A stretch of 64,000 nucleotides of DNA from Haloarcula sp. CBA1129. GTDB taxonomy: Archaea; Halobacteriota; Halobacteria; Halobacteriales; Haloarculaceae. The stretch lies in contig NZ_RKSM01000003.1 of the NCBI RefSeq assembly GCF_008729015.1, positions 186,001 through 250,000 of the forward strand, read 5' to 3'. Shown here piece after piece: positions 1 through 8,951 of the stretch. A program made the translations under genes and the position numbers. The notes below the pieces were generated by a model. That model was not told where the DNA came from, made no database searches, and was given only the letters and a program-made list of their open reading frames with translations. Positions within the stretch are counted from its first letter, which is position 1. Each line of letters begins with the position of its first letter.

Positions 1-145
1 CGCGTTCGGCGATAGCTTCGGCGTCGAGCGTGTCCGTCCCGAGCGGTGCGTGTGGGCCGTGTTGCTCCGTACTCCCGACGGGGAGAAGGGCCAGATTCGT
101 CTCGACGTCCGCCATATCGGTCCACGTCTCCGTCTGCAGATCCAT
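1..145 (-). CDS. Creatininase family protein, N-terminal part (cut by window edge)
   Basis: Only the first 48 codons are in the window; the gene continues beyond base 1. The translation contains LLPVGSTEQHGPHAPLGTD, the hallmark N-terminal motif of the creatininase/MftE family: the Glu and His (EQHG) bind the active-site metals and the later Asp (LGTD) belongs to the same site. Family members are metal-dependent amidohydrolases acting on creatinine, formamides or modified peptides; which one applies cannot be told from this piece. The ATG is the first start in this frame and is followed directly by the conserved core, so the N-terminus is about the usual length. Confidence 0.8.
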   Translation of the reverse strand, partial: MDLQTETWTDMADVETNLALLPVGSTEQHGPHAPLGTDTLDAEAIAER

Positions 146-271
146 AGTGAAATCTCTGTACGGGACGGAATAAAGCCCGGTCTCTCCCCACCTGTTACGG
201 TTGAGTGCTATGTGCCAACGAAATCGAATACGCACGGACGGCCCAGACCCATTCAAATGGGGAGCGACTGG

Positions 272-1150
272 TCAGTCCCCGGTCGAGGCGGAGATCGTCC
301 GCTGTGACCAAATAAGCGGTGTCTCGTCAGAGTCTCCTAGCCGAACAGTGAGGGAGACCAGCGAGACGATGGCGGCGTACTCGATCACGCTGGCCACCAG
401 ATGTAGCTCGGACGGGATGCTCACCGAGACGATGATCGGCGGGTGGTTCATCGACGCATGGAACAGGGCGACGAGCCAGAGGTTGCCCGTCAGTGCATAT
501 ACGCACCCGTAGGCGAGTCCCATCAGTGTCAGCCCGAGGAGTCTGACTGCAAGCGCGGACCCGACACCGTGCCCCGATGCGAGAAACCACCGCGGGAGGT
601 GAAACAGGGCGAACAAGAGTGCGACGAGACCGATGCCAGACAGCGCTGCACGCCGAGTCGCACCACCGGCCAGCCTCGTGAATTTCTGCTGCAGGTACGT
701 GCGAAAGAGGAGTTCTTCCGGGATCGCAGTGAACAGAAGCGAACTGAAAAGCGCCGCAAGATACAGCAGCGGGTGGGACGCAGTTCTCGACAGCGAGGCC
801 TCGAACCCGGAGATGCCACCCATTGCGAGGGCGACCGCAACAAGGTTGTACAGCCCCCAGAACGCGGTGACCACCCCAATCACGGGTACCAGTGTGCGAA
901 CAGGCGGGAGCAGAGGGCGCAGTGAGCCGGTCTCGATTCTGAGCACACCAATCGTGAGTGCAACAAGGAAGACACCCCAGATCATTCCCAAGACGGGCGG
1001 CGGCGACGCGCCGGCGGAGATGGTCACCAGTCCGGAGAGCACGACAATCACCAAGAGGTACGTTACAACGGGAACCAGCGGCCCGCCGCTGAATCTCGGC
1101 AGGCCAATGTCAGGGCGCAACATCCAGTCGGAGTCCAATGGCGAGCCCAA
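272..1150 (-). CDS. CPBP family intramembrane metalloprotease (CAAX protease/bacteriocin-processing type)
   Basis: A 292-residue, very hydrophobic protein with about seven to eight predicted membrane segments. The three CPBP (Abi, Pfam PF02517) motifs are in order: EELLFR at about 145-150 (paired Glu plus Arg), HLPRW at about 184 and HASMNH at about 231-236. These form the intramembrane metal site of Rce1-type proteases. The natural substrate is unknown; haloarchaea carry many paralogs. An internal ATG at base 1123 is an alternative start that would remove a polar nine-residue leader. It stands alone, with its 5' end facing a 530-bp gap. Confidence 0.88.
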   Translation of the reverse strand: MGSPLDSDWMLRPDIGLPRFSGGPLVPVVTYLLVIVVLSGLVTISAGASPPPVLGMIWGVFLVALTIGVLRIETGSLRPLLPPVRTLVPVIGVVTAFWGLYNLVAVALAMGGISGFEASLSRTASHPLLYLAALFSSLLFTAIPEELLFRTYLQQKFTRLAGGATRRAALSGIGLVALLFALFHLPRWFLASGHGVGSALAVRLLGLTLMGLAYGCVYALTGNLWLVALFHASMNHPPIIVSVSIPSELHLVASVIEYAAIVSLVSLTVRLGDSDETPLIWSQRTISASTGD

Positions 1151-1681
1151 AATTAGCTTCTATCTCGTATTCGGGATGAATCCGTCGACGACAAGTATCG
1201 AGTCATGGCAGTTGTTTACAACCCTCGTTGCTCGATGTTTAAAACCAGTTTTTAGTCTCTGATAGTTTTAGTATGCTCCCGGCCGACAGTTCAAACGCCG
1301 GCGACCGCCTGAGACGGTTCCCGGCTGCCAGCGCCCTCCCCGTGCGCCGCGGTTTCCACGAATCGGAATCCATCCCAGTCCGGTTGTCCACACGACAGCG
1401 GGTACAACCCGCCCTCCCCGTTGTCGAGTGCTCAGTTCACAGTGGGTCGGTGCTACTGTTGGACCCACATCACAGAGCAAAAGTACTCATGAAACGACGT
1501 GTACGTCGATTAGACTGTTGCGATGTAAATATGCCTGCGTCGAGATGCAGAGACGACGTGGTCTGCGATGTGTCTCACCGAGGAGTCGGACATCTCGGTA
1601 CGGCACTCGATACCCGGGCAATGTTCGCTACGAGACCGACGCTCCACATCCCGGCGGTAGTATCGCGGAAGGTGGTCAGCA
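1151..1681. other. 531-bp intergenic region with a possible small gene relic
   Basis: No convincing complete gene. An AT-rich stretch at 1236-1275 (TTTAAAA) probably holds the promoter of the minus-strand CPBP gene. On the minus strand from 1431 to 1291 there is a 46-codon open segment with haloarchaeal codon use, ending in TGA and preceded in frame by TGA. It reads like the C-terminal end of a lost protein but I do not recognise the family. GGAAGGTGG, 5 to 9 bases before the GTG at 1682, is a plausible ribosome binding site for the subtilase. Confidence 0.4.
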
Positions 1682-2983
1682 GTGCGTGATCGGACCGTAT
1701 TGTTACTGGCCGTCGTCGCAATCGTCTCACTCACTGGTAGCATCGCGACGCTCGCAGTGACAGAGTCGGCAGACTCCCGCCTCGATCAGACCGATGACAC
1801 ATCAGTATCGGTGTCGGACGGAGCAACCGGCCGGTTCGCACGTCTCCACGCAGCCGGCGTCACAGGTTCAAACGTCTCGGTCGGCATCGTCGATCCGACC
1901 GGATTCGACACGGAGTCGAAAACGATTGCCGGGCAGGTCGCCGAAACGCGGGGCTTCGGTGTTGGGCCCGTACACAATACCCGCGAGACACACGGAACCG
2001 CGACGGCCGCCGTCGTGTCACGGACCGCACCGGACGCAGACCTGTATCTCGCCCGGGTCGACAGCGTCGACAGTTATCGACAGGCAGTTGAGTGGCTTGT
2101 TCGAGAGGACATCGACGTGATTGTCGCCCCCGTTTCCTTCTACGGGCAGCCGGGCGATGGAACCGGACCAGTCGCTCGGAGCGCGACACAAGCGACGGAG
2201 AGTGGCTCAGTGTTCGTTGCCCCAGCCGGTAATCTCGCGCAATCCCACTGGTCAGGACAGTACACATCCGAAGTCGTCCAGAATCGGACAGTCGCGTTTA
2301 CCAGCGAGAGCCGAGAGAATTACATCCGGGGCGGGACCGAAATCACGGTCTGGCTCTCGTGGGACAGAGACCACGCGGGCGAGGAGTACACAGTCGAACT
2401 GTATCGGACGAACGGAACCGACGCCCGCCTCGTCGCCCGCTCACAGCCCTACCGCGGCGACGATGTGCCAAACGAGCGTATCGTTGCCGACGTCAGACCC
2501 GGCGACTACTACCTCGTCGTTCGAGGCCCAGCATCGCCGACTGGCGCACGACTCCGACTCGTGTCACCGACGCACGACCTCCAGCACACGACGACTCGGA
2601 ACAGCATTGTCGCCCCGGGCACGGCCCGAGAAGTCATCACTGTCGGGGCATACAACAGCCGTGTCGACCAGCTCGAACCGTTCAGTTCACGAGGCCCGAC
2701 AGTCGATAATCGGGTCGGCGTCGACATCGTGGCACCTGACAGACAGTTCGCCGACGCCGCACCAGACGGTTTCGTCGGCTCTTCGGCCGCAGTCCCATAC
2801 GTCGGTGGCACCGCGGCCCTACTACTGGACGCAAACGATTCGCTGTCTCCCCACGAAACCGAACGCCTGCTGGAACGGACCACGAGAGACGTGGGACAGT
2901 CGGGGCTCGACAACGGGACCGGCCACGGGACGGTCAACCCGGTCCGTGCGGTCCGGACTGCACAGAACCGTACCGATGGTTAA
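1682..2983 (+). CDS. Secreted or membrane-anchored subtilisin-like serine protease (S8 family)
   Basis: A 433-residue protein with an N-terminal hydrophobic segment (about 5-26) acting as signal or anchor. The subtilase triad is in order: Asp71 in VGIVD, His104 in ETHGTA and Ser368 in VGSSAAVP; the oxyanion Asn is about 184 in APAGN. Between His and Ser lies an insert of about 100 residues (about 195-295) resembling a prepeptidase-type beta domain. The protein begins its catalytic domain soon after the signal, with no long inhibitory propeptide, which is unusual for exported subtilases. The start is GTG: an in-frame TAG lies 24 bases upstream and no ATG comes between. Confidence 0.88.
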   Translation: MRDRTVLLLAVVAIVSLTGSIATLAVTESADSRLDQTDDTSVSVSDGATGRFARLHAAGVTGSNVSVGIVDPTGFDTESKTIAGQVAETRGFGVGPVHNTRETHGTATAAVVSRTAPDADLYLARVDSVDSYRQAVEWLVREDIDVIVAPVSFYGQPGDGTGPVARSATQATESGSVFVAPAGNLAQSHWSGQYTSEVVQNRTVAFTSESRENYIRGGTEITVWLSWDRDHAGEEYTVELYRTNGTDARLVARSQPYRGDDVPNERIVADVRPGDYYLVVRGPASPTGARLRLVSPTHDLQHTTTRNSIVAPGTAREVITVGAYNSRVDQLEPFSSRGPTVDNRVGVDIVAPDRQFADAAPDGFVGSSAAVPYVGGTAALLLDANDSLSPHETERLLERTTRDVGQSGLDNGTGHGTVNPVRAVRTAQNRTDG

Positions 2984-3047
2984 ATCTCGTTTTAACCCAG
3001 CCATAGGACTTTGAGGAACCCCGTAGCATGTATTCGACAGTGCCGCC

Positions 3048-3659
3048 ATGTCGAGCCTCATCGAAACGATACAGGAGCGGACCGGGACAACAGACGAATC
3101 ACCGCGGGTACTCGATGTTTCGGGGACTGAAACCGACGACGTGCTCGACGCGCTCGCGTCGGACACCAGTCGGTCGCTGTTCCGCACGCTCTACGACGAG
3201 CCGGGCACCCCGTCCGAGATAGCGGACCGGTGTGACACGTCGGTCCAGAACGTCCACTACCACGTCTCGAATCTCAAAGACGCAGAGCTTATCGAGCCGG
3301 TCGAAACGGTCTACTCCTCGAAAGGCAACGAGATGACCGTGTACGGTCCCGCCAGCGATCCGATCGTTCTAGTTGGCGACCATGACTTAGCGCCGCGCAT
3401 CCAGCAATCGATGGCCAACGTTGTCTCGGGGCTGGGGCTGATCGGCTTTGCGAGTCTCTTCGTTCAATGGGGTGCAGAAAGACTAGCGGACTCACCCGCT
3501 GGCGGCGGGGTCTTGGCTCCAGCGAGTCCGCAGACAGGGCCGATCAGTGGAACCAGTACACTCGCGTGGTTCGTTTTCGAAGTCGTCGAGCCGGGCGTGT
3601 TGTTTTTCTGTCTCTGTCTCACCGTTCTGGGTATCGCTGCGTTGCTGGCCGATCAGTGA
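3048..3659 (+). CDS. ArsR-type winged-helix regulator with C-terminal membrane anchor
   Basis: A 203-residue protein. Residues about 25-95 form an ArsR/HTH_20-like winged helix: an LDALASDTSRSLFRTLYDEP helix, then the recognition region PSEIADRCDTSVQNVHYHVSNL and a wing ending near YSSKGNEM. The last 70 residues contain two hydrophobic segments (about 125-140 and 170-200), so the DNA-binding domain is tethered to the membrane. This layout is common in haloarchaea for regulators that respond to envelope conditions. It lies 64 bases downstream of the subtilase on the same strand; co-transcription is possible but unproven. Target genes are unknown. Confidence 0.82.
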   Translation: MSSLIETIQERTGTTDESPRVLDVSGTETDDVLDALASDTSRSLFRTLYDEPGTPSEIADRCDTSVQNVHYHVSNLKDAELIEPVETVYSSKGNEMTVYGPASDPIVLVGDHDLAPRIQQSMANVVSGLGLIGFASLFVQWGAERLADSPAGGGVLAPASPQTGPISGTSTLAWFVFEVVEPGVLFFCLCLTVLGIAALLADQ

Positions 3660-3852
3660 CTCCGAATAAGTGAGGTCACAGGAGCGATACCGCTGCCGTG
3701 GATAACCTCTGCTCAAAAGAACATTGTTCACTGTCCCAGCACCAGACCTACAGTTGGAGGTGAGTCAGTGAGAGGTGGTGTCCGGATGAAAAATGCACCG
3801 CGAACAGTCTCGGTATCGTTTCAAAACCGATGGGTAGACGACTGTCACAGCC

Positions 3853-5211
3853 TCAGTTCATGATAGATCGCAAGCAGATCCCCACACCAGCGATAGCGAG
3901 GACGCCGCCGACGGCGAGAGCGCCAGCACCGATGCCGAAGTCACTGTTCTGTGACTGCTGTGTGGCTGGCGTTTCGCCGGTAACTGAATCGACACCATCT
4001 GAAGCCGCGTCCGCGGACGTGGTGTTGCTGTCGACAATGACTAGTGTTTCGATTGCATCGGGCTGACCAGCCGTTTCAGTCCCACGAAACAGCGACATGT
4101 CGTAGTTGGCCGCAGCGAGTTGCGAATCCAGCGCGACTTCCGAACCGGATTCGACTGCCACAGCGTCGGCATCCGCCGCAGTTTCGAGTGTGGGTTCGTC
4201 GTGTCCAGCTGCCGTGGTGTCAAACAGGAGAACGACACGGGAATCGCCGTTCCCGTCGCGAACGGTCGCATTGATCTCGTAGTTGGTGTCCGGGCTCCCG
4301 ATAGAAACAGTGGCTGCGTCAGCAGTTGCGAGAACGATGGGAATCCGGCCAGTGTCGCCCTGTTTGATTTGGGACACCGTCTCCTCGAAACCGAAGTCAT
4401 CCGTCTCCTCGACCTCGAACTCCTCGTTTGCCGTCCCGTTTGCTTCGATGACGAGGGTTCCAACAGTCGGCGTGCCATCCGTTGTCTGGCCGTCGAACAG
4501 ACGGTAGGTGTACGCGGCAGGGGCAAGCGTCGAGGGGAGGTCCGGCTCTGGCGCAGTCACGCTCACGGAGTCACCGTCGTCCGCAACACTGAGTGTCTCC
4601 GAATCCATGCCGGCAGCCGCAGTGTCGAACAGAACCAGCACCTCACCGTCATTGTCGTCGTCACTGACGGTCGCGTTGATCTGGTAATTGACCGCCTCGC
4701 TACCGACGGACAGGGTTTTCTTCCCGCCGTCAGCCATCGACACCGGAATTTCAGCGGTCTCGCCCTGAGAGACGGTGACGACGTTTTCGTCGCTGTCAGC
4801 CTGTTTCGGGGTCTCTGTTTCCGGGACCGTATCAGTACAGTCGCCGTCACACTGGGCGATGGTCTCAGTCCGTTCAAACAGCGTGTCGCCGTCGACATGA
4901 GCAGACAGTTCATAGGACGTGTTCGCTGGCACGCTATCCAGATCGAACTGGGCGACGAATGTCCCATTGGGTTGCACGCTGACCTGACGTTGGTAAAGGA
5001 ACGGGTTCGACGCATCGGCCGACTTGACCTGAACGGTCATCTCAGTTCCGGGTTCCAACGCGGTCTCTCCAGTGACCACCTGTTGTTCATCGGCGTGCAG
5101 CGGAAGGCTGTCCTCTGAGACCGTAGCTTGCTGCTCAGCGGCGGCCAGTCCCGGACCCGCCGCCGCTGCGGCGATAAGCACCGCGGCCAGTGCTACCGAC
5201 CGAACGCTCAC
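3853..5211 (-). CDS. Surface glycoprotein-like protein with duplicated beta modules (BGTF-type)
   Basis: A 452-residue, Asp/Glu/Thr-rich exported protein. It has an Ala-rich signal peptide (residues 1-26), an N-terminal beta domain with N-glycosylation sequons, then two tandem modules of about 110 residues that each begin with xQGxTxxIPV, contain NYxINATV and LFDTxAAG, and end near TLVIxxN. A Ser/Thr-rich stretch and a C-terminal hydrophobic helix (about 425-448) ending in a few charged residues suggest anchoring in the cell envelope. It resembles haloarchaeal BGTF-domain surface proteins. The start is GTG with a perfect Shine-Dalgarno just upstream (5216-5224). Confidence 0.75.
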   Translation of the reverse strand: MSVRSVALAAVLIAAAAAGPGLAAAEQQATVSEDSLPLHADEQQVVTGETALEPGTEMTVQVKSADASNPFLYQRQVSVQPNGTFVAQFDLDSVPANTSYELSAHVDGDTLFERTETIAQCDGDCTDTVPETETPKQADSDENVVTVSQGETAEIPVSMADGGKKTLSVGSEAVNYQINATVSDDDNDGEVLVLFDTAAAGMDSETLSVADDGDSVSVTAPEPDLPSTLAPAAYTYRLFDGQTTDGTPTVGTLVIEANGTANEEFEVEETDDFGFEETVSQIKQGDTGRIPIVLATADAATVSIGSPDTNYEINATVRDGNGDSRVVLLFDTTAAGHDEPTLETAADADAVAVESGSEVALDSQLAAANYDMSLFRGTETAGQPDAIETLVIVDSNTTSADAASDGVDSVTGETPATQQSQNSDFGIGAGALAVGGVLAIAGVGICLRSIMN

Positions 5212-5215
5212 AGAA

Positions 5216-5224
5216 TCACCTCCT
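5216..5224 (-). promoter_or_regulatory. Strong Shine-Dalgarno AGGAGGTGA for the surface protein
   Basis: On the minus strand AGGAGGTGA lies four bases before the GTG at 5211. It matches the 16S anti-Shine-Dalgarno over nine bases and fixes the GTG as the start. Most other genes here are leaderless or lack such a site. A TATA-like AGTATAGAT lies near 5255-5264. Confidence 0.7.
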
Positions 5225-5558
5225 GTGGAGCGGGTACCTGTGTGTACATTCGAGATCTATACTGCCGACAGTACCGTATCGCAGGTGGAGGGCAATTCGC
5301 TGGCATACGACTGGCAGTTAGGGTGGGAGTGAAAAACCGGCTCCGATAGCTTAAAACTACGTTGAACTCGCGATGCTGACTGGACCGAGGAGTCGGTGGG
5401 TCCGATATGACGTAACCGGTAGTATCTGTTAGGCCGTTTCGACGGAACACTGTGCCAGTTACCCACAGACGCAATCGTTTTCGGGGAAGAGACGGCAGAG
5501 CACAGAGAGTTAGGTGAGATGCAGTATTTTTATGGTAATTTCCGTATGAATGACTAGT
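5225..5558. other. Divergent promoter region, about 330 bp without a gene
   Basis: No coding sequence supported. It holds the minus-strand promoter of the surface protein near 5255 and, at 5526-5535, a T-rich TATA-like element (TATTTTTATG) placed about 26-28 bases before the ATG at 5559. That spacing supports a leaderless transcript for the PRC-barrel gene. Confidence 0.45.
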
Positions 5559-5837
5559 ATGCGAACGGTCCTCGCAAACCAGCTCTCCAACGTCCGGGTC
5601 GTGAGTACCGATGGCCGCGAAGTCGGCACACTGCAAAACATTACGCTCGATACAACTACAGGAGAACTTCAGACGATTGTCATCAACAGCGACGTTCCAG
5701 AGATATTCGGCGTTGAACGGGATCACGACGGCGACATTCGATTGCCGGCGTCCCTCATCGAATCGATGCGGGATCACCTGACCATTCAGCCGCCTGCAGA
5801 ACAGAGTGTCGCAGATAGCGATACCGTGGACTCATAG
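5559..5837 (+). CDS. PRC-barrel domain protein
   Basis: A 92-residue protein that is almost entirely one PRC-barrel domain: VRVVSTDGREVGTLQNITLD, then GELQTIVIN, and a closing segment IRLPASLIESMRDHLTI. PRC-barrel proteins in haloarchaea are small soluble beta-barrels related to RimM/CdvB-type adaptor domains; several bind cell-division or ribosomal partners, but no specific role can be assigned here. The ATG at 5559 was preferred over 5550 because the conserved domain starts right after it and the TATA-like element fits a leaderless start. Confidence 0.82.
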   Translation: MRTVLANQLSNVRVVSTDGREVGTLQNITLDTTTGELQTIVINSDVPEIFGVERDHDGDIRLPASLIESMRDHLTIQPPAEQSVADSDTVDS

Positions 5838-6038
5838 GCAACCCGTCGGCTGTGCAAACGGGCCGGAACGAATGCAGTTGTTAGCTGTGTGTATTCAGTT
5901 GTCGGTGACTAACGGGGAGAGCGGCTACAGGACTTCAGGGTGGCTTGTGCGAGGGCAGACCGCTCCGTGCTGTAGTTCCAAAGACTGGTCACGACTCGCA
6001 ACGCATGCCGACTGAACACCGATGAGGCAGGCGACTGG

Positions 6039-6629
6039 TCACCGTAACATCGCGTCGGCGTACTCACTCGCCGTCTGTCGGGCCGTTTCGAGTTCCCCGG
6101 TGTCGTCTAGCATCACGGCCCGGGTCCGGGCACCGTCGATGATCGTCAGCAACGAACGGGTAACGTGACCTGCATCGACATCGTTGAACACACCCTCGTC
6201 GATGCCGTGATTGATGACCGCCTTGAGCATATAGCGGATGTACTCATCGTTCTGGCGGAACCGGTCGCTGAACGCTTCCTTATACGGTGCTTGACTCCGC
6301 ATCTCAAGCAGCGCAACCGAGAGATCTGGGTTTTCCTGAGGTTTAACGAGCAGTTCATCGAGCAAGAGGTCCAGTCGTGCTTCGGGGTCCGTTGTCTCGA
6401 CGTCGTGAATCGAATCGACGAACCGCTCCAGCAGATAATCGAGAAAGGCCGCAAGAAGGTCGTCTTTCGTGTCGTAATAGTAGTGCACTGCAGCCGTCGA
6501 TTTGCCGTACTCGTCTGCGATCCGTTGTATCGTGAGATCAGCGTACCCGTGCTCACGCAACGCCCGGTAGGTCGCTTGCATTATCTCCTCGGTCTGGTCC
6601 GAGAAGGAACGGTCCGATGGTCCAGCCAT
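6039..6629 (-). CDS. TetR family transcriptional regulator (divergent to TetR-MATE operon)
   Basis: A 196-residue TetR/AcrR regulator. The N-terminal helix-turn-helix spans about residues 15-60, with HGYADLTIQRIADEYGKSTA and the diagnostic VHYYYDTKDDLL. The remaining helices form a ligand-binding/dimerisation domain. It is a paralog of the divergently transcribed TetR at 6808 (both share HYYYDxKxxLxxxFLDxLxER and AxLEMxxQAPY-like segments). The two share a 178-bp intergenic region that contains repeated CAGTTAGTA sites, so each may control both directions. A ligand is not predictable; the adjacent MATE pump suggests a toxic small molecule. Confidence 0.88.
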   Translation of the reverse strand: MAGPSDRSFSDQTEEIMQATYRALREHGYADLTIQRIADEYGKSTAAVHYYYDTKDDLLAAFLDYLLERFVDSIHDVETTDPEARLDLLLDELLVKPQENPDLSVALLEMRSQAPYKEAFSDRFRQNDEYIRYMLKAVINHGIDEGVFNDVDAGHVTRSLLTIIDGARTRAVMLDDTGELETARQTASEYADAMLR

Positions 6630-6695
6630 TGTGTACCGGTTCCTCCCATGGTTGGATAATCGTTGTGACCCGCATACTATTGCCCAAATGAATTA

Positions 6696-6710
6696 TTAGT
6701 CAGTTAGTAT
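6696..6710. promoter_or_regulatory. TTAGTCAGTTAGTAT element, probable TetR half-sites
   Basis: It contains CAGTTAGTA, the same nine bases that form the right half of the palindrome at 6776-6789, and lies in the promoter of the minus-strand TetR gene. A shared operator for the two paralogous TetR proteins is inferred. Confidence 0.5.
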
Positions 6711-6775
6711 CGCTGATACCCAAATGGTGCTAATAATCGTCCTGAATTCATATTTCGGACTCCAAAGCGTTTTTG

Positions 6776-6789
6776 ACTAACCAGTTAGT
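6776..6789. promoter_or_regulatory. ACTAAC-CA-GTTAGT palindrome, probable TetR operator
   Basis: Perfect six-base arms around a two-base centre, 18 bases before the ATG at 6808, immediately downstream of a T-rich run that can serve as the TATA region. That position would let a bound repressor block initiation of the TetR-MATE operon. Confidence 0.6.
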
Positions 6790-6807
6790 AAGCATATCAC
6801 AGCCGCT

Positions 6808-7407
6808 ATGGATGACGATACAGCCACGGAAATTCTTGAGGCGACGTACCGCGCCCTCTGCCAGCACGGGTACGCCGCGCTCACGGTCAAAGACATCGCT
6901 GCTGAGGCAGACCGGAGCAAAGCGTCTATTCATTACTACTACGACAGCAAAGAGCACCTTTTTACCGAGTTTCTGGACTTCTTGTACGAACGATACACTG
7001 CAAAGATAACGGATGTTGACGGGAGTACGCCGCGGGAAGAACTCGATTCGCTGTTGAACACAGTTCTCACTGATGGACGAACGACGCCCGGGAAAGAGTT
7101 CAGAACGGCAATGCTCGAACTAAAGGCGCAGGCCCCATACAACGACGCGGTCCGGACACAACTCGCCAAGTTCGATGCCGTTCTCTTCGACCAGTTACGG
7201 GAAATCATCGCGGCCGGCGTCGAAACCGGTCAGTTCGACGACGCGGTCGACCCGGCCATCGCAGCTGAGTTTCTCGTGACGACCATTACTGGAGCCCATA
7301 CCCGCCATGTCGCCACAGACCGTTCGATAGACCGGTTCAACGAGACGATTGTACGGTACACTGAGGCCCATCTCCTGACAGACACGCCAGCGGAGGCGAC
7401 GCGCTAA
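6808..7407 (+). CDS. TetR family transcriptional regulator, first gene of MATE operon
   Basis: A 199-residue TetR protein. The HTH covers about residues 8-52 (YAALTVKDIAAEADRSKASI, then HYYYDSKEHLF). Its stop codon overlaps the start of the MATE gene (TAATG at 7405-7409), so the two are translationally coupled. The operator-like palindrome just upstream suggests autoregulation that also sets exporter level, the usual logic for TetR-pump pairs. Paralog of the divergent TetR gene, probably a local duplication. Confidence 0.9.
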   Translation: MDDDTATEILEATYRALCQHGYAALTVKDIAAEADRSKASIHYYYDSKEHLFTEFLDFLYERYTAKITDVDGSTPREELDSLLNTVLTDGRTTPGKEFRTAMLELKAQAPYNDAVRTQLAKFDAVLFDQLREIIAAGVETGQFDDAVDPAIAAEFLVTTITGAHTRHVATDRSIDRFNETIVRYTEAHLLTDTPAEATR

Positions 7408-8876
7408 TGGGGATTCGAAGTCGCGTTAGTGCTCTGTTCAGAGGCCCCGAGGAGTTCGACCTCACGTCGGGTGGCATCGGGAAGCCGCTGTTTTTCCTCT
7501 CGATGCCGATTGTCATCACGAATCTCTTTCAGACCGCGTACAACCTCGCGGACACGTTCTGGCTCGGCCAGTATAGCACGGACGCGCTGGCGGCGATCAG
7601 CTTCGCCTTCCCGATGGTGTTTCTCCTCATCTCTCTCGGAATGGGGATATCCGTGGCCGGCAGCGTGCTCGTCGCACAGTTTACCGGCGCGGACGAGGAG
7701 CGCGAGGCCGAGTACGCTGCCTCTCAGACGGTCACGTTCGCCGTCATCATCTCGTTCGTTCTCGGTATTGTGGGCTATTTCGGCGTTGATACGTTTCTCA
7801 GCCTGATGGGCGCGTCCGAGGACGTCCTCCCGATGGCGACCAGTTACATGGAGGTCATCTCGCTTGGCCTGCTGTTCATGTTCGGCTTCTTCGTCTTCGT
7901 CGCGCTCATGCGGGGCTATGGCGACACGATAACGCCGATGCTGGTCATGTTCGGCTCGGTCGTCCTCAACATCATCATCGACCCGTTCCTGATATTCGGC
8001 TGGACGGTCGTCGAGAACGCGCCACTGGTCGGGACGGTCTCGTTCCCCGAACTCGGGATCGAAGGGGCCGCTATCGCGACCGTGTTCTCGCGGGCGCTGG
8101 CGCTGGTGGTCGGGCTGGCGATCATGTTTCGAGGGAACCGCGGCGTCCAGATTCACCTCCGCGATATGGCACCGGATCTTTCCTATCTCCGCCGTCTCGT
8201 CCGCATCGGTCTCCCCGCCTCCATCGAGGGAACGGGTCGTGCGCTGTCGATGAATCTGCTGTTGGTCATCGTCGCGATGTTCCCGGATACGGTCGTGGCC
8301 GCCTACGGCATCGGGACGCGCGTGTTCTCGGTCGTCTTCCTGCCGGCTATCGCGGTTGCCCGCGGCGTCGAGACGATGACCGGCCAGAACATGGGTGCCG
8401 ACAAACCGGACCGGGCAGCGAAAGCAGCTGGCCTTGCGGCGACGGTGCTGTTCGGCGTGCTCACCGTGGCTGGCATCCTCGTCTGGTTCACCGCCGCACC
8501 GATAGCTGACCTGTTCACGACAAACCCCGAGGTCGTCGACATCACGACACAGTTCCTTCGCTACGTGGCTTTGTCATTCGGGTTCATCGGAATCATGCGG
8601 GCCTACACCGGGAGCTTCCGCGGTGCCGGGAAAACGCTCACGGCCGCGGCCATCTCCGTGTTGATGCTTGGGATCATTCGCTTCCCGATTGCGTGGTTCG
8701 CCACTGTGCCGTTCGGAGAGGCCGGGATCTGGCTTTCGTTTGCCGTCTCGAACGTCGCGGGGGCGATCATCGCGTACGGCTGGTATCGACGCGGAACGTG
8801 GCGGGACAGCAACCTCACCGAGGCCCAAGTCGACATTGACGAGACAGGCGTCGAGATGTCGGCAGAGGGCGACTGA
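7407..8876 (+). CDS. MATE family efflux transporter
   Basis: A 489-residue protein with twelve predicted membrane segments in two homologous halves, the usual MATE length. Family features are the N-terminal PLFFLSMPIVITNLFQTAYNLADTFWLGQ region, the repeat PMVFLLISLGMGISVAGSVLVAQFTGA in half one and GIGTRVFSVVFLPAIAVARGVETMTGQNMGA in half two. MATE proteins export cationic drugs or metabolites using Na+ or H+ gradients; a Na+ coupling would suit a halophile but is inference. Translationally coupled to the upstream TetR, which probably represses it. Confidence 0.92.
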   Translation: MGIRSRVSALFRGPEEFDLTSGGIGKPLFFLSMPIVITNLFQTAYNLADTFWLGQYSTDALAAISFAFPMVFLLISLGMGISVAGSVLVAQFTGADEEREAEYAASQTVTFAVIISFVLGIVGYFGVDTFLSLMGASEDVLPMATSYMEVISLGLLFMFGFFVFVALMRGYGDTITPMLVMFGSVVLNIIIDPFLIFGWTVVENAPLVGTVSFPELGIEGAAIATVFSRALALVVGLAIMFRGNRGVQIHLRDMAPDLSYLRRLVRIGLPASIEGTGRALSMNLLLVIVAMFPDTVVAAYGIGTRVFSVVFLPAIAVARGVETMTGQNMGADKPDRAAKAAGLAATVLFGVLTVAGILVWFTAAPIADLFTTNPEVVDITTQFLRYVALSFGFIGIMRAYTGSFRGAGKTLTAAAISVLMLGIIRFPIAWFATVPFGEAGIWLSFAVSNVAGAIIAYGWYRRGTWRDSNLTEAQVDIDETGVEMSAEGD

Positions 8877-8951
8877 CAGCGGTAGCAGCGAGCGCGCGTG
8901 ACACCATTCGGGTGAACCAATGCTTTCAGTGGAGCCATCGTTACTACTGTT

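Noticed and set aside
3717-3728. GAACA-T-TGTTC short palindrome
   Set aside because: Only five-base arms, in a gap between convergent genes; too short to call.
4120-5118. 332-codon plus-strand open frame
   Set aside because: Antisense to the surface protein, which has a signal peptide, repeats and strong SD; the antisense frame shows no domain.
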